In this document: positions 26,356 through 36,190 of the stretch, one piece after another
How positions within the stretch are numbered: the first letter of the stretch is position 1
Layout of the letters: each line of letters starts with the position of its first letter
NCBI RefSeq assembly: GCF_001286805.1
Contig: NZ_CXYV01000002.1
Location: 1,054,001-1,118,000, forward strand
Length of the DNA stretch: 64,000 nt
Direction of reading: 5' to 3'
Origin: Kallipyga gabonensis
GTDB lineage: Bacteria > Bacillota > Clostridia > Tissierellales > Peptoniphilaceae
Program-made: the position numbers and the translations under genes
The notes under the pieces: generated by a model
Databases searched by the model: none
Told to the model about the DNA's origin: nothing
The model's input: only the letters and a program-made list of their open reading frames with translations

Positions 26356-28098
26356 TTATTCAATTCGCTCAAGCTCGGGTCGAGCATCAGTATTGACAAG
26401 GATCGTGGAAAAATCATTGTAGTAAACCATGCCGGGCTTAGCCCCTTTGGCCTTATAGACATTCTTTTTTTCGGTATAGTCAACGCTGACTTTTCCCTCT
26501 TCGCTTTGGGCAGAATGAGTGGCAGCCAACCAGGCAGCAGCTTCCATATCTTCTGTCGAGGGAGAATCACCGGACGGAACGCGGAGGATGACGTGGGCAC
26601 CGGGAATGGCCTGGGCATGGAAGAAAAAGTCCTCTTTGTTCGCCAATTTCAGGGTCAAGGCATCATTTTGCTTATTGTTTCGACCCACATATATATCCAG
26701 CCCGCCCTTGCTCCGGTAGTGGTAGGGAGGTTTTGCCTGGGGAGATTTCTGTTTCTTTCCTTTTTTTCTTTTCTTCAAGAGGCCCTGGTCGACCATTTCC
26801 TGACGGATTTCTTCCAGGTCTTCCATCGTCTCCGCATGGTCCAGCATTGTGGCCAGTTGTCGGAAGTAGTCAAGTTCTTCCTTAAGTTGGGGAATAGACC
26901 GGGAAAGGAGTTGGTTTGCCCTTTTGAGTTTGGAATACTTATGATAGCGGATTTCCACATTCTCCCAGGGGTCCTTTGACTTATCCAATAGGATGGTCCG
27001 GGGAAGATCACCATGGTAGAAGTCAGTGACTTCGATAGAGCGATCACCCTTTTTGATACGGTGCACTTGACCGGCTAAAAGGTCGCCTTCTTCTTTGAGA
27101 ACCTCCCGGTCCAATGTTTTTTTGTAATCCTCCTCCTGACGAAGGAGCTTCTTTTCTCCTTTTTCCATAGGTCCCTTCAAGAGGCTTTGGAGGTTGGATT
27201 TTACCTGCCCCACCTGGTCATCCCGTCCAAAGCGGGTGAAATAATGGTCAATGATTTGGGACATGGAGGGAGAAGTCTCATCGGCCGGTCCCATATAGGT
27301 GACAGGGAAAGCATGATAGAGGCTCTTGTTTTGCAGATAAAGAGAAGGGGAGAAGGTCCCCTGCCGAATATCCCGGACTCTCTGGTTGAAAACCTTTTGG
27401 ATCCGTGCCATTTCATCGTCTTGGATGGAACTCAAAGTTTTATCAGGGTCAAGACTGGACAGATAGAGAATTTCCCGAGCGGCCAAGGGAGAGAAGCCGG
27501 TCAGATTGCGGATAAAAATCTTATTGGCCTGGGCGGATGGGGGCATATTTTTTGACAGGTCAGATAAATGGATGTCTTCCTTGAGGATATCCAACTTATC
27601 GGAAGGAAAAGCCTCATAGCGTTTCCCCGGGAAGACCTGGCGGACTCGAGACATATGCCGGGATACCCGGCGGATGGCATCGATGACTTGCCCCTCCTCA
27701 TCCACCAGGATAAGGTTGGAGTACTTGCCCATGAATTCACCAACCAGGGACAGGGAAAGACGCTCACCTAAATCACCCGAAGCAGAGAAATCCAGACGAA
27801 CTGTCCGGTCCAATCCTTCCTGATGAATATCTTCAATTTTAGCCGAAGACAGGTGCTTCCTGAGGACCATGCAGAAGTCAGGTGGAGTGGTGGGATTTTT
27901 ATATTTTTTTTCCGTCAAAAAAAGGCAGGACTTAGAAGGGTCTGCCGATAAATAGAGTAGGTAGTTTGACCGGTTAGCGTAGATGGAAAGCGTTAAGGTT
28001 GAAGGACCGACCTGGTTGATCTTGCGGACCAGACCGCCTAAGAGTTTTTCTCTCAATTCCAAAACGACCGCCCGGCAAGTGATTCCGTCGAAAGTCAT
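26356..28098 (-). CDS. rqcH: NFACT-family ribosome quality control protein RqcH
   Basis: 580-aa homologue of Rqc2/FbpA. It binds stalled 50S subunits with peptidyl-tRNA and recruits tRNA-Ala to add C-terminal alanine tails marking nascent chains for degradation. The NFACT-N domain (MTFDGITCRAVVLEL, then MSRVRQVFPGKRYE) is followed by helix-hairpin-helix and coiled coil regions, and the NFACT-R domain (GLDIYVGRNNKQND near residue 455, FFFHAQAIPGAHVILR). AAAGGAG precedes the ATG. Annotation as fibronectin-binding protein, common for this family, is probably secondary. Confidence 0.93.
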   Translation of the reverse strand: MTFDGITCRAVVLELREKLLGGLVRKINQVGPSTLTLSIYANRSNYLLYLSADPSKSCLFLTEKKYKNPTTPPDFCMVLRKHLSSAKIEDIHQEGLDRTVRLDFSASGDLGERLSLSLVGEFMGKYSNLILVDEEGQVIDAIRRVSRHMSRVRQVFPGKRYEAFPSDKLDILKEDIHLSDLSKNMPPSAQANKIFIRNLTGFSPLAAREILYLSSLDPDKTLSSIQDDEMARIQKVFNQRVRDIRQGTFSPSLYLQNKSLYHAFPVTYMGPADETSPSMSQIIDHYFTRFGRDDQVGQVKSNLQSLLKGPMEKGEKKLLRQEEDYKKTLDREVLKEEGDLLAGQVHRIKKGDRSIEVTDFYHGDLPRTILLDKSKDPWENVEIRYHKYSKLKRANQLLSRSIPQLKEELDYFRQLATMLDHAETMEDLEEIRQEMVDQGLLKKRKKGKKQKSPQAKPPYHYRSKGGLDIYVGRNNKQNDALTLKLANKEDFFFHAQAIPGAHVILRVPSGDSPSTEDMEAAAWLAATHSAQSEEGKVSVDYTEKKNVYKAKGAKPGMVYYNDFSTILVNTDARPELERIE

Positions 28099-28125
28099 AG
28101 GATCTCCTTTTCTTTTCTTTTCCTC

Positions 28126-28131
28126 ATTATA
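28126..28131 (-). promoter_or_regulatory. Extended -10 promoter of rqcH-sbcD-sbcC
   Basis: On the minus strand TG-A-TATAAT (plus-strand 28126-28131). No convincing -35; the extended -10 may suffice. Start of transcription lies about 20 nt before the ribosome site. Confidence 0.6.
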
Positions 28132-28197
28132 TCACTAGGGCATAATCCACATCGATTGATCACCCGAAGGTCCTGATAAGAAATCAAAGGAAAAGTA

Positions 28198-28227
28198 TTG
28201 AAATCAGAAGGATTTCTTATTTATATT
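28198..28227 (+). promoter_or_regulatory. Promoter of the yicC operon
   Basis: TTGAAA (28198-28203), 18-bp spacer, TATATT (28222-28227), within a very A/T-rich stretch. A second TATATT-like box lies downstream (28238-28243). Confidence 0.55.
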
Positions 28228-28302
28228 ACAAAAATGTTATATTTTCTGGATAAAAAGCAGCTAAAGGTCTAAACTAAACAAAAACTGATGTTAGGAGGAA
28301 AT

Positions 28303-29187
28303 ATGCATTCCATGACCGGATACGGGAAGGCTGCCCTATCCCAAGGCAGCCTTCGCCTTGAAGGAGAAATTTCTACTGTTAATAATCGTTTTTTAGACCT
28401 TTATATTCACCTTCCTGATCCTCTTCGGTTTTTGGAACCTGTCCTTCGCAAGGAAGTGGAAGGGAGGATTCATCGGGGCAGGGTCAATGTCACCCTTACG
28501 GATCTTTCCCAATCTCTGGAAGCCGAATACCAGGTGAACAAGGACGCTCTCTTTCAAATTGCTAAAGACCTGGAGGACTTTACAGAGGAATTCATATCCA
28601 GCCAGGGAGGTCCCATGCTTCGTTTGGATGAATTGGTTAAGCTCCCCGGCGTTATGGTTCCCACCCTGCCTACTATCGATGAAGAGACTTGGCAGACTCT
28701 GGCCATGTCGGTGGTTGACCGGGCCCTGGATCAGGTGGAAGACCTGAGGGAAGGAGAAGGAGAAAGACTGAAAGAGAATCTTTTGGAAAAGCTGAATAGC
28801 CTGTCTGACCTGGTCAGTCAAATCGACGAAAGAGCACCGAAATTGGTTCTGGAAGAAAAGGACAGGCTGAACAAGAGGGTTGAGGAGCTTCTATCCGCAA
28901 ACGCTCCTTTGGATGAAGGACGTTTAGAAAATGAGCTGGCCATCTTTGTCCAGAAGGCAGCGATAGATGAAGAGATTGTCCGGCTGAAAAGTCACATCAA
29001 AAGCTTTAATGAAACTCTTCACAAACATGGTCCGGTGGGAAAGACCCTGGATTTCATTATTCAGGAGATGAACCGGGAGGTCAACACGATCGGTTCCAAG
29101 TCAAATGACGAGTCCATCCGGTCATGGACGATACAAGGAAAAACGAAGATCGAAGAAATCCGCGAACAGATTCAAAATGTTGAATAA
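28303..29187 (+). CDS. yicC: YicC/YloC-family endoribonuclease
   Basis: 294-aa protein with the family's N-terminal MHSMTGYGKA and C-terminal DFIIQEMNREVNTIGSKS signature; homologues are endoribonucleases in RNA turnover. The start is ATG 28303 after AGGAGG; an upstream in-frame codon at 28288 is not preceded by a ribosome site. Followed 10 bp later by gmk. In many Firmicutes remA lies between these two genes; it is absent here. Confidence 0.93.
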   Translation: MHSMTGYGKAALSQGSLRLEGEISTVNNRFLDLYIHLPDPLRFLEPVLRKEVEGRIHRGRVNVTLTDLSQSLEAEYQVNKDALFQIAKDLEDFTEEFISSQGGPMLRLDELVKLPGVMVPTLPTIDEETWQTLAMSVVDRALDQVEDLREGEGERLKENLLEKLNSLSDLVSQIDERAPKLVLEEKDRLNKRVEELLSANAPLDEGRLENELAIFVQKAAIDEEIVRLKSHIKSFNETLHKHGPVGKTLDFIIQEMNREVNTIGSKSNDESIRSWTIQGKTKIEEIREQIQNVE

Positions 29188-29197
29188 GGAGGACATT

Positions 29198-29809
29198 ATG
29201 CGAAGGAAAGGCCACCTGATCATCGTCTCCGGTCCCTCCGGGGTCGGCAAGGGGACGGTCTGTGAGGAAATTATGCGTCAGCGTCCCTCACTTAAATTAT
29301 CCATCTCCGCAACCACCCGGCCTAAACGCCCTCACGAGGTTTCCGGAGAGAGTTATTTTTTCTACTCCATGGAAGAATTTCAGGACTTAATTGATCAAAA
29401 CAAACTCATTGAATTTGCCAGGGTTCACGGTAATTTTTATGGAACACCTAAAGATTACGTCATGGAAAACTTGGAAAAAGGAGAGGACGTTATCCTCGAA
29501 ATTGATGTTCAAGGGGCCATGCAAGTTAAGGAAAATTTAGATGAAGGAGTCTTTATTTTCCTTCTTCCTCCGCAAGTCAAGGATCTGGCAGACCGACTCC
29601 ACCACCGGGGAACGGAAGGCGAGGAGGAAATTGCCCTTCGTTTGAAAAATTCACAGGGAGAATTGGCCAATCTTCATAATTATGACTACGCTGTGGTCAA
29701 TGATGAAGTGGAGAAGTGTGCCGAGATGGTTCTTCATATCATCGATGCGGAAAACCAGAGAATCGATGCCAATTTGATGAAAAAATATCGGGAGGAATAT
29801 CATGATTAA
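29198..29809 (+). CDS. gmk: Guanylate kinase
   Basis: Phosphorylates GMP to GDP. The 203-aa protein shows the P-loop GPSGVGKGT at residues 10-18, the GMP-binding SATTRPKRPHE and ESYFF, and the lid RLHHRGTE. The start is ATG 29198 following AAGGAGG; the longer frame beginning inside yicC is not credible. It overlaps rpoZ by 8 bp, a common arrangement. Confidence 0.97.
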   Translation: MRRKGHLIIVSGPSGVGKGTVCEEIMRQRPSLKLSISATTRPKRPHEVSGESYFFYSMEEFQDLIDQNKLIEFARVHGNFYGTPKDYVMENLEKGEDVILEIDVQGAMQVKENLDEGVFIFLLPPQVKDLADRLHHRGTEGEEEIALRLKNSQGELANLHNYDYAVVNDEVEKCAEMVLHIIDAENQRIDANLMKKYREEYHD

Positions 29810-30065
29810 TCCATCATTTAAGGAATTGTCCCAAATTTCCAAATCACGCTATGATATTTGCGTTATGGTGATGAAGAGAGCCCGCCTTCTTATTGACGGC
29901 TCCGAGCCCCTGGTGAAATCAGCCGGGAAAAAGCCCTGCACGGTTGCCCTGGATGAAATTATGCAAGGGGAGGTTGTCAAGAAGGATAAAGACCTGACCC
30001 AGGTGGATAATTACCGGGAAAACCGCTTATTAGAAGAAATTGCAGAACACGAGGTCATGCACTAA
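29802..30065 (+). CDS. rpoZ: RNA polymerase omega subunit
   Basis: 87-aa omega subunit aiding RNA polymerase assembly. KSRYDICVMVMKRAR and ALDEIMQGEV match the RpoZ core. GGGAGGAATATC precedes the ATG; the first 8 bp overlap gmk, as is common in Firmicutes. Confidence 0.93.
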   Translation: MINPSFKELSQISKSRYDICVMVMKRARLLIDGSEPLVKSAGKKPCTVALDEIMQGEVVKKDKDLTQVDNYRENRLLEEIAEHEVMH

Positions 30066-30075
30066 GGAGGGACCC

Positions 30076-31290
30076 ATGAACCGGCTTCAAGGAAAGAAAA
30101 TTCTGGTTGGGGTTTCCGGTGGGATCGCCATCTACAAAACCTTGACCCTTTTGTCCCTTCTTAATAAATTAGGAGCCCAGACCCGTGTGGTGATGACGGC
30201 TGGAGCAGGTGAGTTCGTTACCCCCTTAACTTTTCAGACCATGTCCAAGAACAGGGTCTACATGGATCTTTTTTCAGAGGAAGATCATTTTATCCCCCAT
30301 ATTGACTTGACCCGGTGGGCGGATGTCTTTTTAATTGCACCGGCAACGGCCAATATCCTGGCCAAGATGGCCCATGGTATCTCCGATGACCTTCTTTCCT
30401 CGACGGCTCTGGCTGCCCACTGCCCCGTCCTGGTCTCTCCAGCAATGAATGTGGTCATGTACCGAAATCCGGCCACCCAAGAAAACATCCAAGTACTGAG
30501 GAATCGGGGAATCGGGATTATTGAGCCTGAATCCGGTTTGCTTGCCTGCGATGAAAAGGGAGAGGGGAGAATGCCGGAAGCTCAGGATCTGGCAGAAGTT
30601 CTGGATCATTTCTTCAGTCCGAAAGACTTGGACGGTGTCAGCCTTCTGGTTACGGGGGGGCCGACCCGTGAGATGATTGACCCGGTTCGTTTTCTCTCCA
30701 ACCGGTCTTCAGGCAAGCAAGGAATCGCCATTGCTCGGGAAGCCGTTAAACGGGGTGGAGATGTGACCTTTGTTCATGGCCCTCTTCAAGCTCCTGTACC
30801 CAAGGGAGTAAAGGATGTTCCGGTAACCTCGACAGAGGATCTTTATTTGGCACTTAAAGACCGCTTTGAAGCAACCCAGGCCCTTATCATGGCGGCGGCA
30901 CCGGCGGACATGACTCCGGTTCAATATATGGACCAGAAGATGAAGAAGGGAGAGAAGGTCGGAAACTTTTCTTTAGCATTGAAGGAAACCACCGATGTTC
31001 TCAAGACTCTTGGGGCTGAAAAAAAAGGTCAGGTCCTTGTGGGCTTTGCTGCGGAGACCCAGTTCGTGGAGGAGTATGCAAAAAAGAAGCTCAAGGAAAA
31101 GAACCTGGATTTCATCGTTGCTAATGATGTCTCAGCCAGGGGAGCCGGTTTTGCCGGTGATACCAATATCGTGACTATCTTTACCAAGGAGGATAGGGAA
31201 GACCTTCCCCTCCAGTCCAAGGAAGAGGTGGCACGGGTAATCGTGGATAGGGTTGTCTTAGCCCTTCAAGAGAAGGGGATAAGAAGATAG
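30076..31290 (+). CDS. coaBC: Bifunctional phosphopantothenoylcysteine decarboxylase / phosphopantothenate-cysteine ligase
   Basis: 404-aa fusion enzyme for two steps of coenzyme A synthesis. The N-terminal flavin CoaC domain has GVSGGIAIYK, HIDLTRWAD with the active-site His, and SPAMNVVMYRNPATQ. The C-terminal CoaB ligase domain has GPTREMIDPVRFLSNRSSG and, near the end, FAAETQ and ANDVS. The start is ATG 30076 after AAGGAGGG. CoA supply is relevant to this CoA-ester-based metabolism, but the location is the general Firmicutes one. Confidence 0.96.
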   Translation: MNRLQGKKILVGVSGGIAIYKTLTLLSLLNKLGAQTRVVMTAGAGEFVTPLTFQTMSKNRVYMDLFSEEDHFIPHIDLTRWADVFLIAPATANILAKMAHGISDDLLSSTALAAHCPVLVSPAMNVVMYRNPATQENIQVLRNRGIGIIEPESGLLACDEKGEGRMPEAQDLAEVLDHFFSPKDLDGVSLLVTGGPTREMIDPVRFLSNRSSGKQGIAIAREAVKRGGDVTFVHGPLQAPVPKGVKDVPVTSTEDLYLALKDRFEATQALIMAAAPADMTPVQYMDQKMKKGEKVGNFSLALKETTDVLKTLGAEKKGQVLVGFAAETQFVEEYAKKKLKEKNLDFIVANDVSARGAGFAGDTNIVTIFTKEDREDLPLQSKEEVARVIVDRVVLALQEKGIRR

Positions 31291-31318
31291 AAGTAAAGAC
31301 GATGGGAAAGGAGGAGGC

Positions 31319-33517
31319 ATGACAGGGAAATTTGTTCAGGTTTTGGTCAATTCCGGAACTCGAATGACCGACAAGCCTTTTACCTATGCCCTCCCTTCGT
31401 CCCTTGATAAGAGTGTTCAAAGAGGATCGGCCGTCTATGTCCCTTTTGGTCGGGGGAACCGGAAAACACCGGCCATGGTTCTGGATGTCGAAGAAAGGAT
31501 ACCGGATTTTCCCACAAAAGAGGTGATAAGTAAGATTGATGAACTTCCGGATCTTTCTGAGGAATCCCTGGCGATTGCTGAATTTCTGGTGGAGACGACT
31601 CTGTCCGACTGGGCATCGGCCATTCAGTCCGTCCTTCCACCGGGAACCATCGGTGAATTCGTTCCTAAAATCCGTACCTTCTATCGGTTAACGGACAAGG
31701 GAAAGACCTGTCTCATTCCGGACCGGGCTTATCGTCAGGCTGCCCTCGTTGAATATCTGAAAAAAGAGGGAGAGGAGGAGCAGGTTCAACTTTTGAAGGT
31801 GACCGGAGCCTCCTCTTCAACCCTGAAAGCCCTCTTGGGTAAAGGGTGGATTGAAAAGTCGGACCGGCGTGTAGCCCGGAGGCAGGTGGAGGTCGAGGGG
31901 AGAGACTCCATGCTCCCTCTGACCGGAGACCAGAAAAAAGTCTTCGACCGTATTTCCCGGGCAAGGGGGACTTACCTGGTTTGCGGGGTGACAGGGTCAG
32001 GAAAGACGGAGATCTACCTTCAGCTGGTAGATAAGACCCTTCGGGAGGGTAAGCAGGCCATCGTCCTGGTTCCGGAAATCTCCCTTACGCCCCAAACGAT
32101 CGCTCGCTTTGAAGGGCGTTTTGGCCGACAGGTAGCCATTCTTCATTCCCGTCTCTCCACTTCTGAACGCTACGAGGAGTGGGAAAAAATCCGGGAGGGG
32201 GAAGTCTCCATAGCAATTGGAGCAAGGTCCGCCATTTTTGCCCCCTTTGATCAACTGGGTCTTATCGTGATTGACGAGGAGCATGAAGGCTCCTATATTT
32301 CTGAAAAAAATCCCAAATACCACACCTACGACCTTGCCCGCTTCCGGGCCAAGTACAACGGAGCCAGCCTGGTACTGGGTACGGCCACTCCTTCGGTTAC
32401 GACTCTTTACCGGGTAGACCAGGGGGAAATCATCCGGTTGAACCTTCCCAAAAGGGTAGGAAGCCGGCCCATGCCCCGGGTAGATATCGTGGATATGCGG
32501 GAGGAGCTTAAGGCCAACAACCGAACCATGTTTTCCCGTTCTCTTCACCGTGCAATAGACCGGACCCTTAAGGAGGGAAACCAGGTTATCCTCTTTCTCA
32601 ACAAGAGGGGACATACCTCTTTTGTCTTTTGCCGGTCTTGCGGCTATGTCTACCGCTGTGATGCCTGTGATGTCGCCATGACCTACCACAAGGGACAAAA
32701 CCGACTGATCTGCCACTACTGTGGAAGGGAGAAGACCCTTAACAAAAAATGTCCGAATTGCGGGTCTACTGCGATTCGAGACTTTGGAGCAGGAACGGAG
32801 CAATTGGAAGAGGAAGTTCGCCGACTTTTTCCCCGGGCAAGGGTTGTCCGTGCTGATGCCGATACCATGACGCGAAAGGGAGCCTATGACCGGGTTTACC
32901 GCGATATGTTAGCCGGAAGGATTGATATTCTTTTGGGCACCCAGATGATTGCCAAAGGATTCGACTTTCCCCGGGTAACCCTTGTTGGAGTTATGGCGGC
33001 TGATATTTCCTTAAACCTCCCCGACATCCGGGCAAATGAGCGAACCTTTCAGCTCATCACCCAAGTGGCCGGTCGGGCAGGTCGTGGAGACCATCCCGGT
33101 CAGGTCATTATCCAGACTTACAAAAGCGACCATCCGGCCATTGTTACTGCCTCACAATATGATGTGGATGCTTTTTACAGTTGGGAGAAAAAAATTCGGG
33201 CCATGAACCACTACCCTCCCTATCGTGAAGAGCTTCACATCCGCTTAACTTCGCCCGATAGAGCCTCCCTCCTGGAAAAGGCCTATGACCTGCGGGCTTT
33301 CATTGAGGGCAGGATAAAGCAGGTGGAAGATGGCCAAGTGGAGGGGCCCACACCATCGGTCATTGAGCGAGTGAACCGGCGTTACCGTTTCGGCATCATG
33401 GTCCGGTCGATAAAACAAGATGATTTACGCATTCTTGGTCGGGAAATTCTTGACCGCTTTCCCTCTACGCCGAAAATCAATATCGTCTTAACGATGGATC
33501 CTGTATCCATTTTTTAG
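31319..33517 (+). CDS. priA: Primosomal replication restart helicase PriA
   Basis: 732-aa 3' to 5' helicase restarting stalled forks. It has a DNA-binding N-terminal domain (to about residue 190), Walker A GVTGSGKTE near residue 222, DEEH in motif II, four zinc-binding CxxC-type pairs (CRSCGYVYRCDAC, CHYCG, CPNCG) at about residues 440-485, and the conserved QVAGRAGRG. AGGAGG precedes the ATG. Confidence 0.97.
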   Translation: MTGKFVQVLVNSGTRMTDKPFTYALPSSLDKSVQRGSAVYVPFGRGNRKTPAMVLDVEERIPDFPTKEVISKIDELPDLSEESLAIAEFLVETTLSDWASAIQSVLPPGTIGEFVPKIRTFYRLTDKGKTCLIPDRAYRQAALVEYLKKEGEEEQVQLLKVTGASSSTLKALLGKGWIEKSDRRVARRQVEVEGRDSMLPLTGDQKKVFDRISRARGTYLVCGVTGSGKTEIYLQLVDKTLREGKQAIVLVPEISLTPQTIARFEGRFGRQVAILHSRLSTSERYEEWEKIREGEVSIAIGARSAIFAPFDQLGLIVIDEEHEGSYISEKNPKYHTYDLARFRAKYNGASLVLGTATPSVTTLYRVDQGEIIRLNLPKRVGSRPMPRVDIVDMREELKANNRTMFSRSLHRAIDRTLKEGNQVILFLNKRGHTSFVFCRSCGYVYRCDACDVAMTYHKGQNRLICHYCGREKTLNKKCPNCGSTAIRDFGAGTEQLEEEVRRLFPRARVVRADADTMTRKGAYDRVYRDMLAGRIDILLGTQMIAKGFDFPRVTLVGVMAADISLNLPDIRANERTFQLITQVAGRAGRGDHPGQVIIQTYKSDHPAIVTASQYDVDAFYSWEKKIRAMNHYPPYREELHIRLTSPDRASLLEKAYDLRAFIEGRIKQVEDGQVEGPTPSVIERVNRRYRFGIMVRSIKQDDLRILGREILDRFPSTPKINIVLTMDPVSIF

Positions 33518-33573
33518 GTCATTTTGCAGGATTGTTCCCAGCATGTTAGCAGTAAATAGAAATGAGATGAGAA

Positions 33574-34131
33574 ATGGCTTTTATGAATTTGCGAATTGAG
33601 GGTGACCCTATTCTTCGGAAGAAGTCTCGCCCTGTCAAGGAAATTAACAGCCGAATCCGTAAAGTATTGGATGATATGGTAGAAACCATGTATAAGGAAG
33701 AGGGGGTTGGCTTGGCTGCACCTCAGATCGGCAAGCTCCGCCGGATGGTTGTTATTGATGTCGGTCAGGGACCGATCAAAATGATTAATCCGGAAATCAT
33801 CAGCCGGTCTGAAGAGATGGAAGAGGATGTGGAAGGTTGCCTTTCTCTCCCCGGATTCAACGGTACGGTTCTTCGGCCGGAGGAAGTCCGCCTTCGTTAT
33901 ACGGATGAAGAAGGGGAGGACCATGAAGTTGAGGCTCAAGGCCTTTTTGCCCGTTGCATCTGTCATGAAATTGACCACTTGGACGGAGTTCTTTTCCGTG
34001 ACCGGGTCTTGAAGGAAATTAACCTGTCGGATCCCACCCAAGACCAGGTGGACTACCTAAAGGACCACGGAATTCTCCAGGAAAACCTCCGACGAGATGA
34101 AAGTCCGAAAAGCCAGGCTGAAGAAGAGTAA
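33574..34131 (+). CDS. def: Peptide deformylase
   Basis: Removes the N-formyl group from nascent proteins. The 185-aa protein has motif 1 GVGLAAPQIG, motif 2 EGCLSLPG with metal ligand Cys89, and motif 3 CHEIDHLDG with His131, Glu132 and His135. A C-terminal acidic, Glu-rich tail follows the core. The start is ATG 33574; a second ATG three codons later has a poorer ribosome site. Adjacent to fmt as usual. Confidence 0.96.
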   Translation: MAFMNLRIEGDPILRKKSRPVKEINSRIRKVLDDMVETMYKEEGVGLAAPQIGKLRRMVVIDVGQGPIKMINPEIISRSEEMEEDVEGCLSLPGFNGTVLRPEEVRLRYTDEEGEDHEVEAQGLFARCICHEIDHLDGVLFRDRVLKEINLSDPTQDQVDYLKDHGILQENLRRDESPKSQAEEE

Positions 34132-34158
34132 AAGCCCTCAAGGGTAAGGAGGTAGGAA

Positions 34159-35106
34159 TTGAAAGTTGCTTTTTTTGGTTCACCGGCCTATGCGATTCCC
34201 TGCCTGGAAGCATTGGTCGAAGAAGAGGATATGGATCCCGTCCTGGTCGTTACTCAACCTGACCGGGTCCGGGGCCGGAAGAAGGAGAAGACCCCAACTC
34301 CCGTCAAGGCCTATGCCCTGGACCATGGATTGGACGTCATTACTCCGGAGAACGTGAATAGTCCGGATGCTATTCGAAAAATAATGGAGGCAAAACCTAC
34401 TGTTTTAGTCGTGATCGCCTATGGTCAGTTGATCGGTAAGGATCTCCGTCAGACTTTTGGGGTGGACATTCTCAACCTCCATGGTTCCCTCCTGCCTAAG
34501 TACCGGGGAGCCTCGCCTATCCAGGCAGCCCTCTTAAATGGGGAAGAAGAGACCGGTGTTTCTGCCATGATCGTTCGTCAGGGTTTGGACGCCGGAGAAG
34601 TCCTCGCTAAAGCAAGCATAAAAATCCATGAGAAGGATGATTTGGAAAGTCTCCAGGACCGTCTATCCCTTCTTTCTGCCGATCTGATGTTGGAGGTCCT
34701 TCGGGATTATGAGGGCTATCTCGAACTGAAGGTAGATCAGGATGAAAGTCGGGTGACGAAAACCCGGAAAGTCACGAAGGAAGATGCCTATTTGGATTTC
34801 ACTAAGTCGGCCAGGAACCTGGTGAACCATGTTCGAGCATTAAAGGACTGGCCAGGGGCTAAATTCAACTACCAGGGAAAGACCTATAAGGTTCATGGGG
34901 CTTCTGCCCTGGAAGGGGCAGGTCCGGAAAAGCCAGGAAGTCTGGTTTTCGTCGGCAAAGAAGGCCTGGGCGTGAGGACAGGCGATGGGATTTTTCTCAT
35001 CACCTCCCTCCAGGCACCCGGCAAGAAAGCCATGGCGGTTCCGGATTTTCTCAATGGGAATCCTTTGGACCCGGGAGCCCTTTTTCAAGGCAAGGAAGAT
35101 CAATAA
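34159..35106 (+). CDS. fmt: Methionyl-tRNA formyltransferase
   Basis: Formylates initiator Met-tRNA. The 315-aa protein has an N-terminal Rossmann domain with LNLHGSLLPKYRGASPIQ holding the catalytic Asn and His, GLDAGEVL with the catalytic Asp, and a C-terminal OB-fold. The start codon is TTG 34159, placed after AAGGAGGT (34147-34154) and directly encoding KVAFFGSP. In most Firmicutes rsmB follows fmt; here rlmN follows directly. Confidence 0.96.
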   Translation: MKVAFFGSPAYAIPCLEALVEEEDMDPVLVVTQPDRVRGRKKEKTPTPVKAYALDHGLDVITPENVNSPDAIRKIMEAKPTVLVVIAYGQLIGKDLRQTFGVDILNLHGSLLPKYRGASPIQAALLNGEEETGVSAMIVRQGLDAGEVLAKASIKIHEKDDLESLQDRLSLLSADLMLEVLRDYEGYLELKVDQDESRVTKTRKVTKEDAYLDFTKSARNLVNHVRALKDWPGAKFNYQGKTYKVHGASALEGAGPEKPGSLVFVGKEGLGVRTGDGIFLITSLQAPGKKAMAVPDFLNGNPLDPGALFQGKEDQ

Positions 35107-35152
35107 GGTGGAAACGAGGAGTCTTTTTCGGGATAAGGAGAAGGGAGGAAGT

Positions 35153-36190
35153 ATGGAAAGAGCCATCAATGGGATGACCCAAAAGGAGCTGGAAGGTCTT
35201 TTTACTGATTTGGGTCAACCGTCCTTTCGGGCAAGCCAGCTCTTTCATGGTCTCCATGAAAAGGGGTTGAAATCTCCGGATGAAGTCACCACTCTTCCAA
35301 AATCGCTCAGGGAAGCCTTGAGAACCTATCCTTTCAGGACGGTAGAGGAAGTCAGGCAGCTCCTTTCCCAAGATGGGTCCCGAAAGATTCTCTATGCTTT
35401 GGAAGATGGGAATACCGTAGAAACCGTCTATATGCCTTATCCCGACCGGACAACGCTTTGTATTTCTTCTCAGGTGGGTTGCAAGATGGGGTGTCAGTTT
35501 TGTGCCTCAACCAAAGCTGCTTTTGTAAGGAATCTTCAAGCGGAAGAGATGCTCAGCCAGGTCTATGTCACTGAGGAGATAACGGGAGATCGAATAGACC
35601 GGATTGTTCTCATGGGAATCGGGGAACCTCTGGATAATTATGACGAGGTGGTTCGTTTTTTACGCCTCATTACCGATCCCCGGGGGAAGAACCTGTCCGC
35701 CCGATCAATTACCCTCTCCACTTGCGGTCTGGTTCCTCGGATTTACGATTTGGTGGAAGAGGGAATTCCCCTCAACCTCGCGATTTCCCTCCACGCGAGT
35801 TCGGACGAGGACCGGAGACGGACCATGCCCATTGCCAACCGTTATTCCATTCGAGAGATCATTCAAGCCTGTCTGGCTTATTTTGAAAAGACGGGACGAC
35901 GGATTTCTCTGGAATATGTTTTAATAGAAGGAGAAAATGATCGTCTCCAGGATCTGGATGCCCTATCCCGACTTTTCAAGGGACCCATGTGGCATATCAA
36001 CCTCCTTCCTCTCAATCCCATCAAAGAGTACAAGGGGAAGTCCAGCAGGGAAGAGAGGATTTATGCTTTTGAAGATGCCCTACATAAGCGAGGCATTCAT
36101 GCCAGTGTACGTAAAAAACGAGGAGAGGATATCGACGGGGCCTGCGGTCAACTTCGAATCCTCTACCAAGGGATGGGAGGACCATCATGA
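35153..36190 (+). CDS. rlmN: Dual-specificity 23S rRNA A2503 / tRNA A37 methyltransferase RlmN
   Basis: Radical SAM methyltransferase, 345 aa. The cluster motif CKMGCQFC is near residue 115, the SAM motif is GIGEPLDNYD, and a C-terminal conserved Cys lies in GACGQL, as needed for the methyl-cysteine mechanism. The start is ATG 35153 after GGGAGG. It overlaps the phosphatase gene by 4 bp. Confidence 0.95.
   Translation: MERAINGMTQKELEGLFTDLGQPSFRASQLFHGLHEKGLKSPDEVTTLPKSLREALRTYPFRTVEEVRQLLSQDGSRKILYALEDGNTVETVYMPYPDRTTLCISSQVGCKMGCQFCASTKAAFVRNLQAEEMLSQVYVTEEITGDRIDRIVLMGIGEPLDNYDEVVRFLRLITDPRGKNLSARSITLSTCGLVPRIYDLVEEGIPLNLAISLHASSDEDRRRTMPIANRYSIREIIQACLAYFEKTGRRISLEYVLIEGENDRLQDLDALSRLFKGPMWHINLLPLNPIKEYKGKSSREERIYAFEDALHKRGIHASVRKKRGEDIDGACGQLRILYQGMGGPS

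Noticed and set aside
26356..28098. Calling rqcH a fibronectin-binding adhesin
   Set aside because: No signal peptide or anchor; NFACT domain layout and genomic setting fit ribosome quality control.
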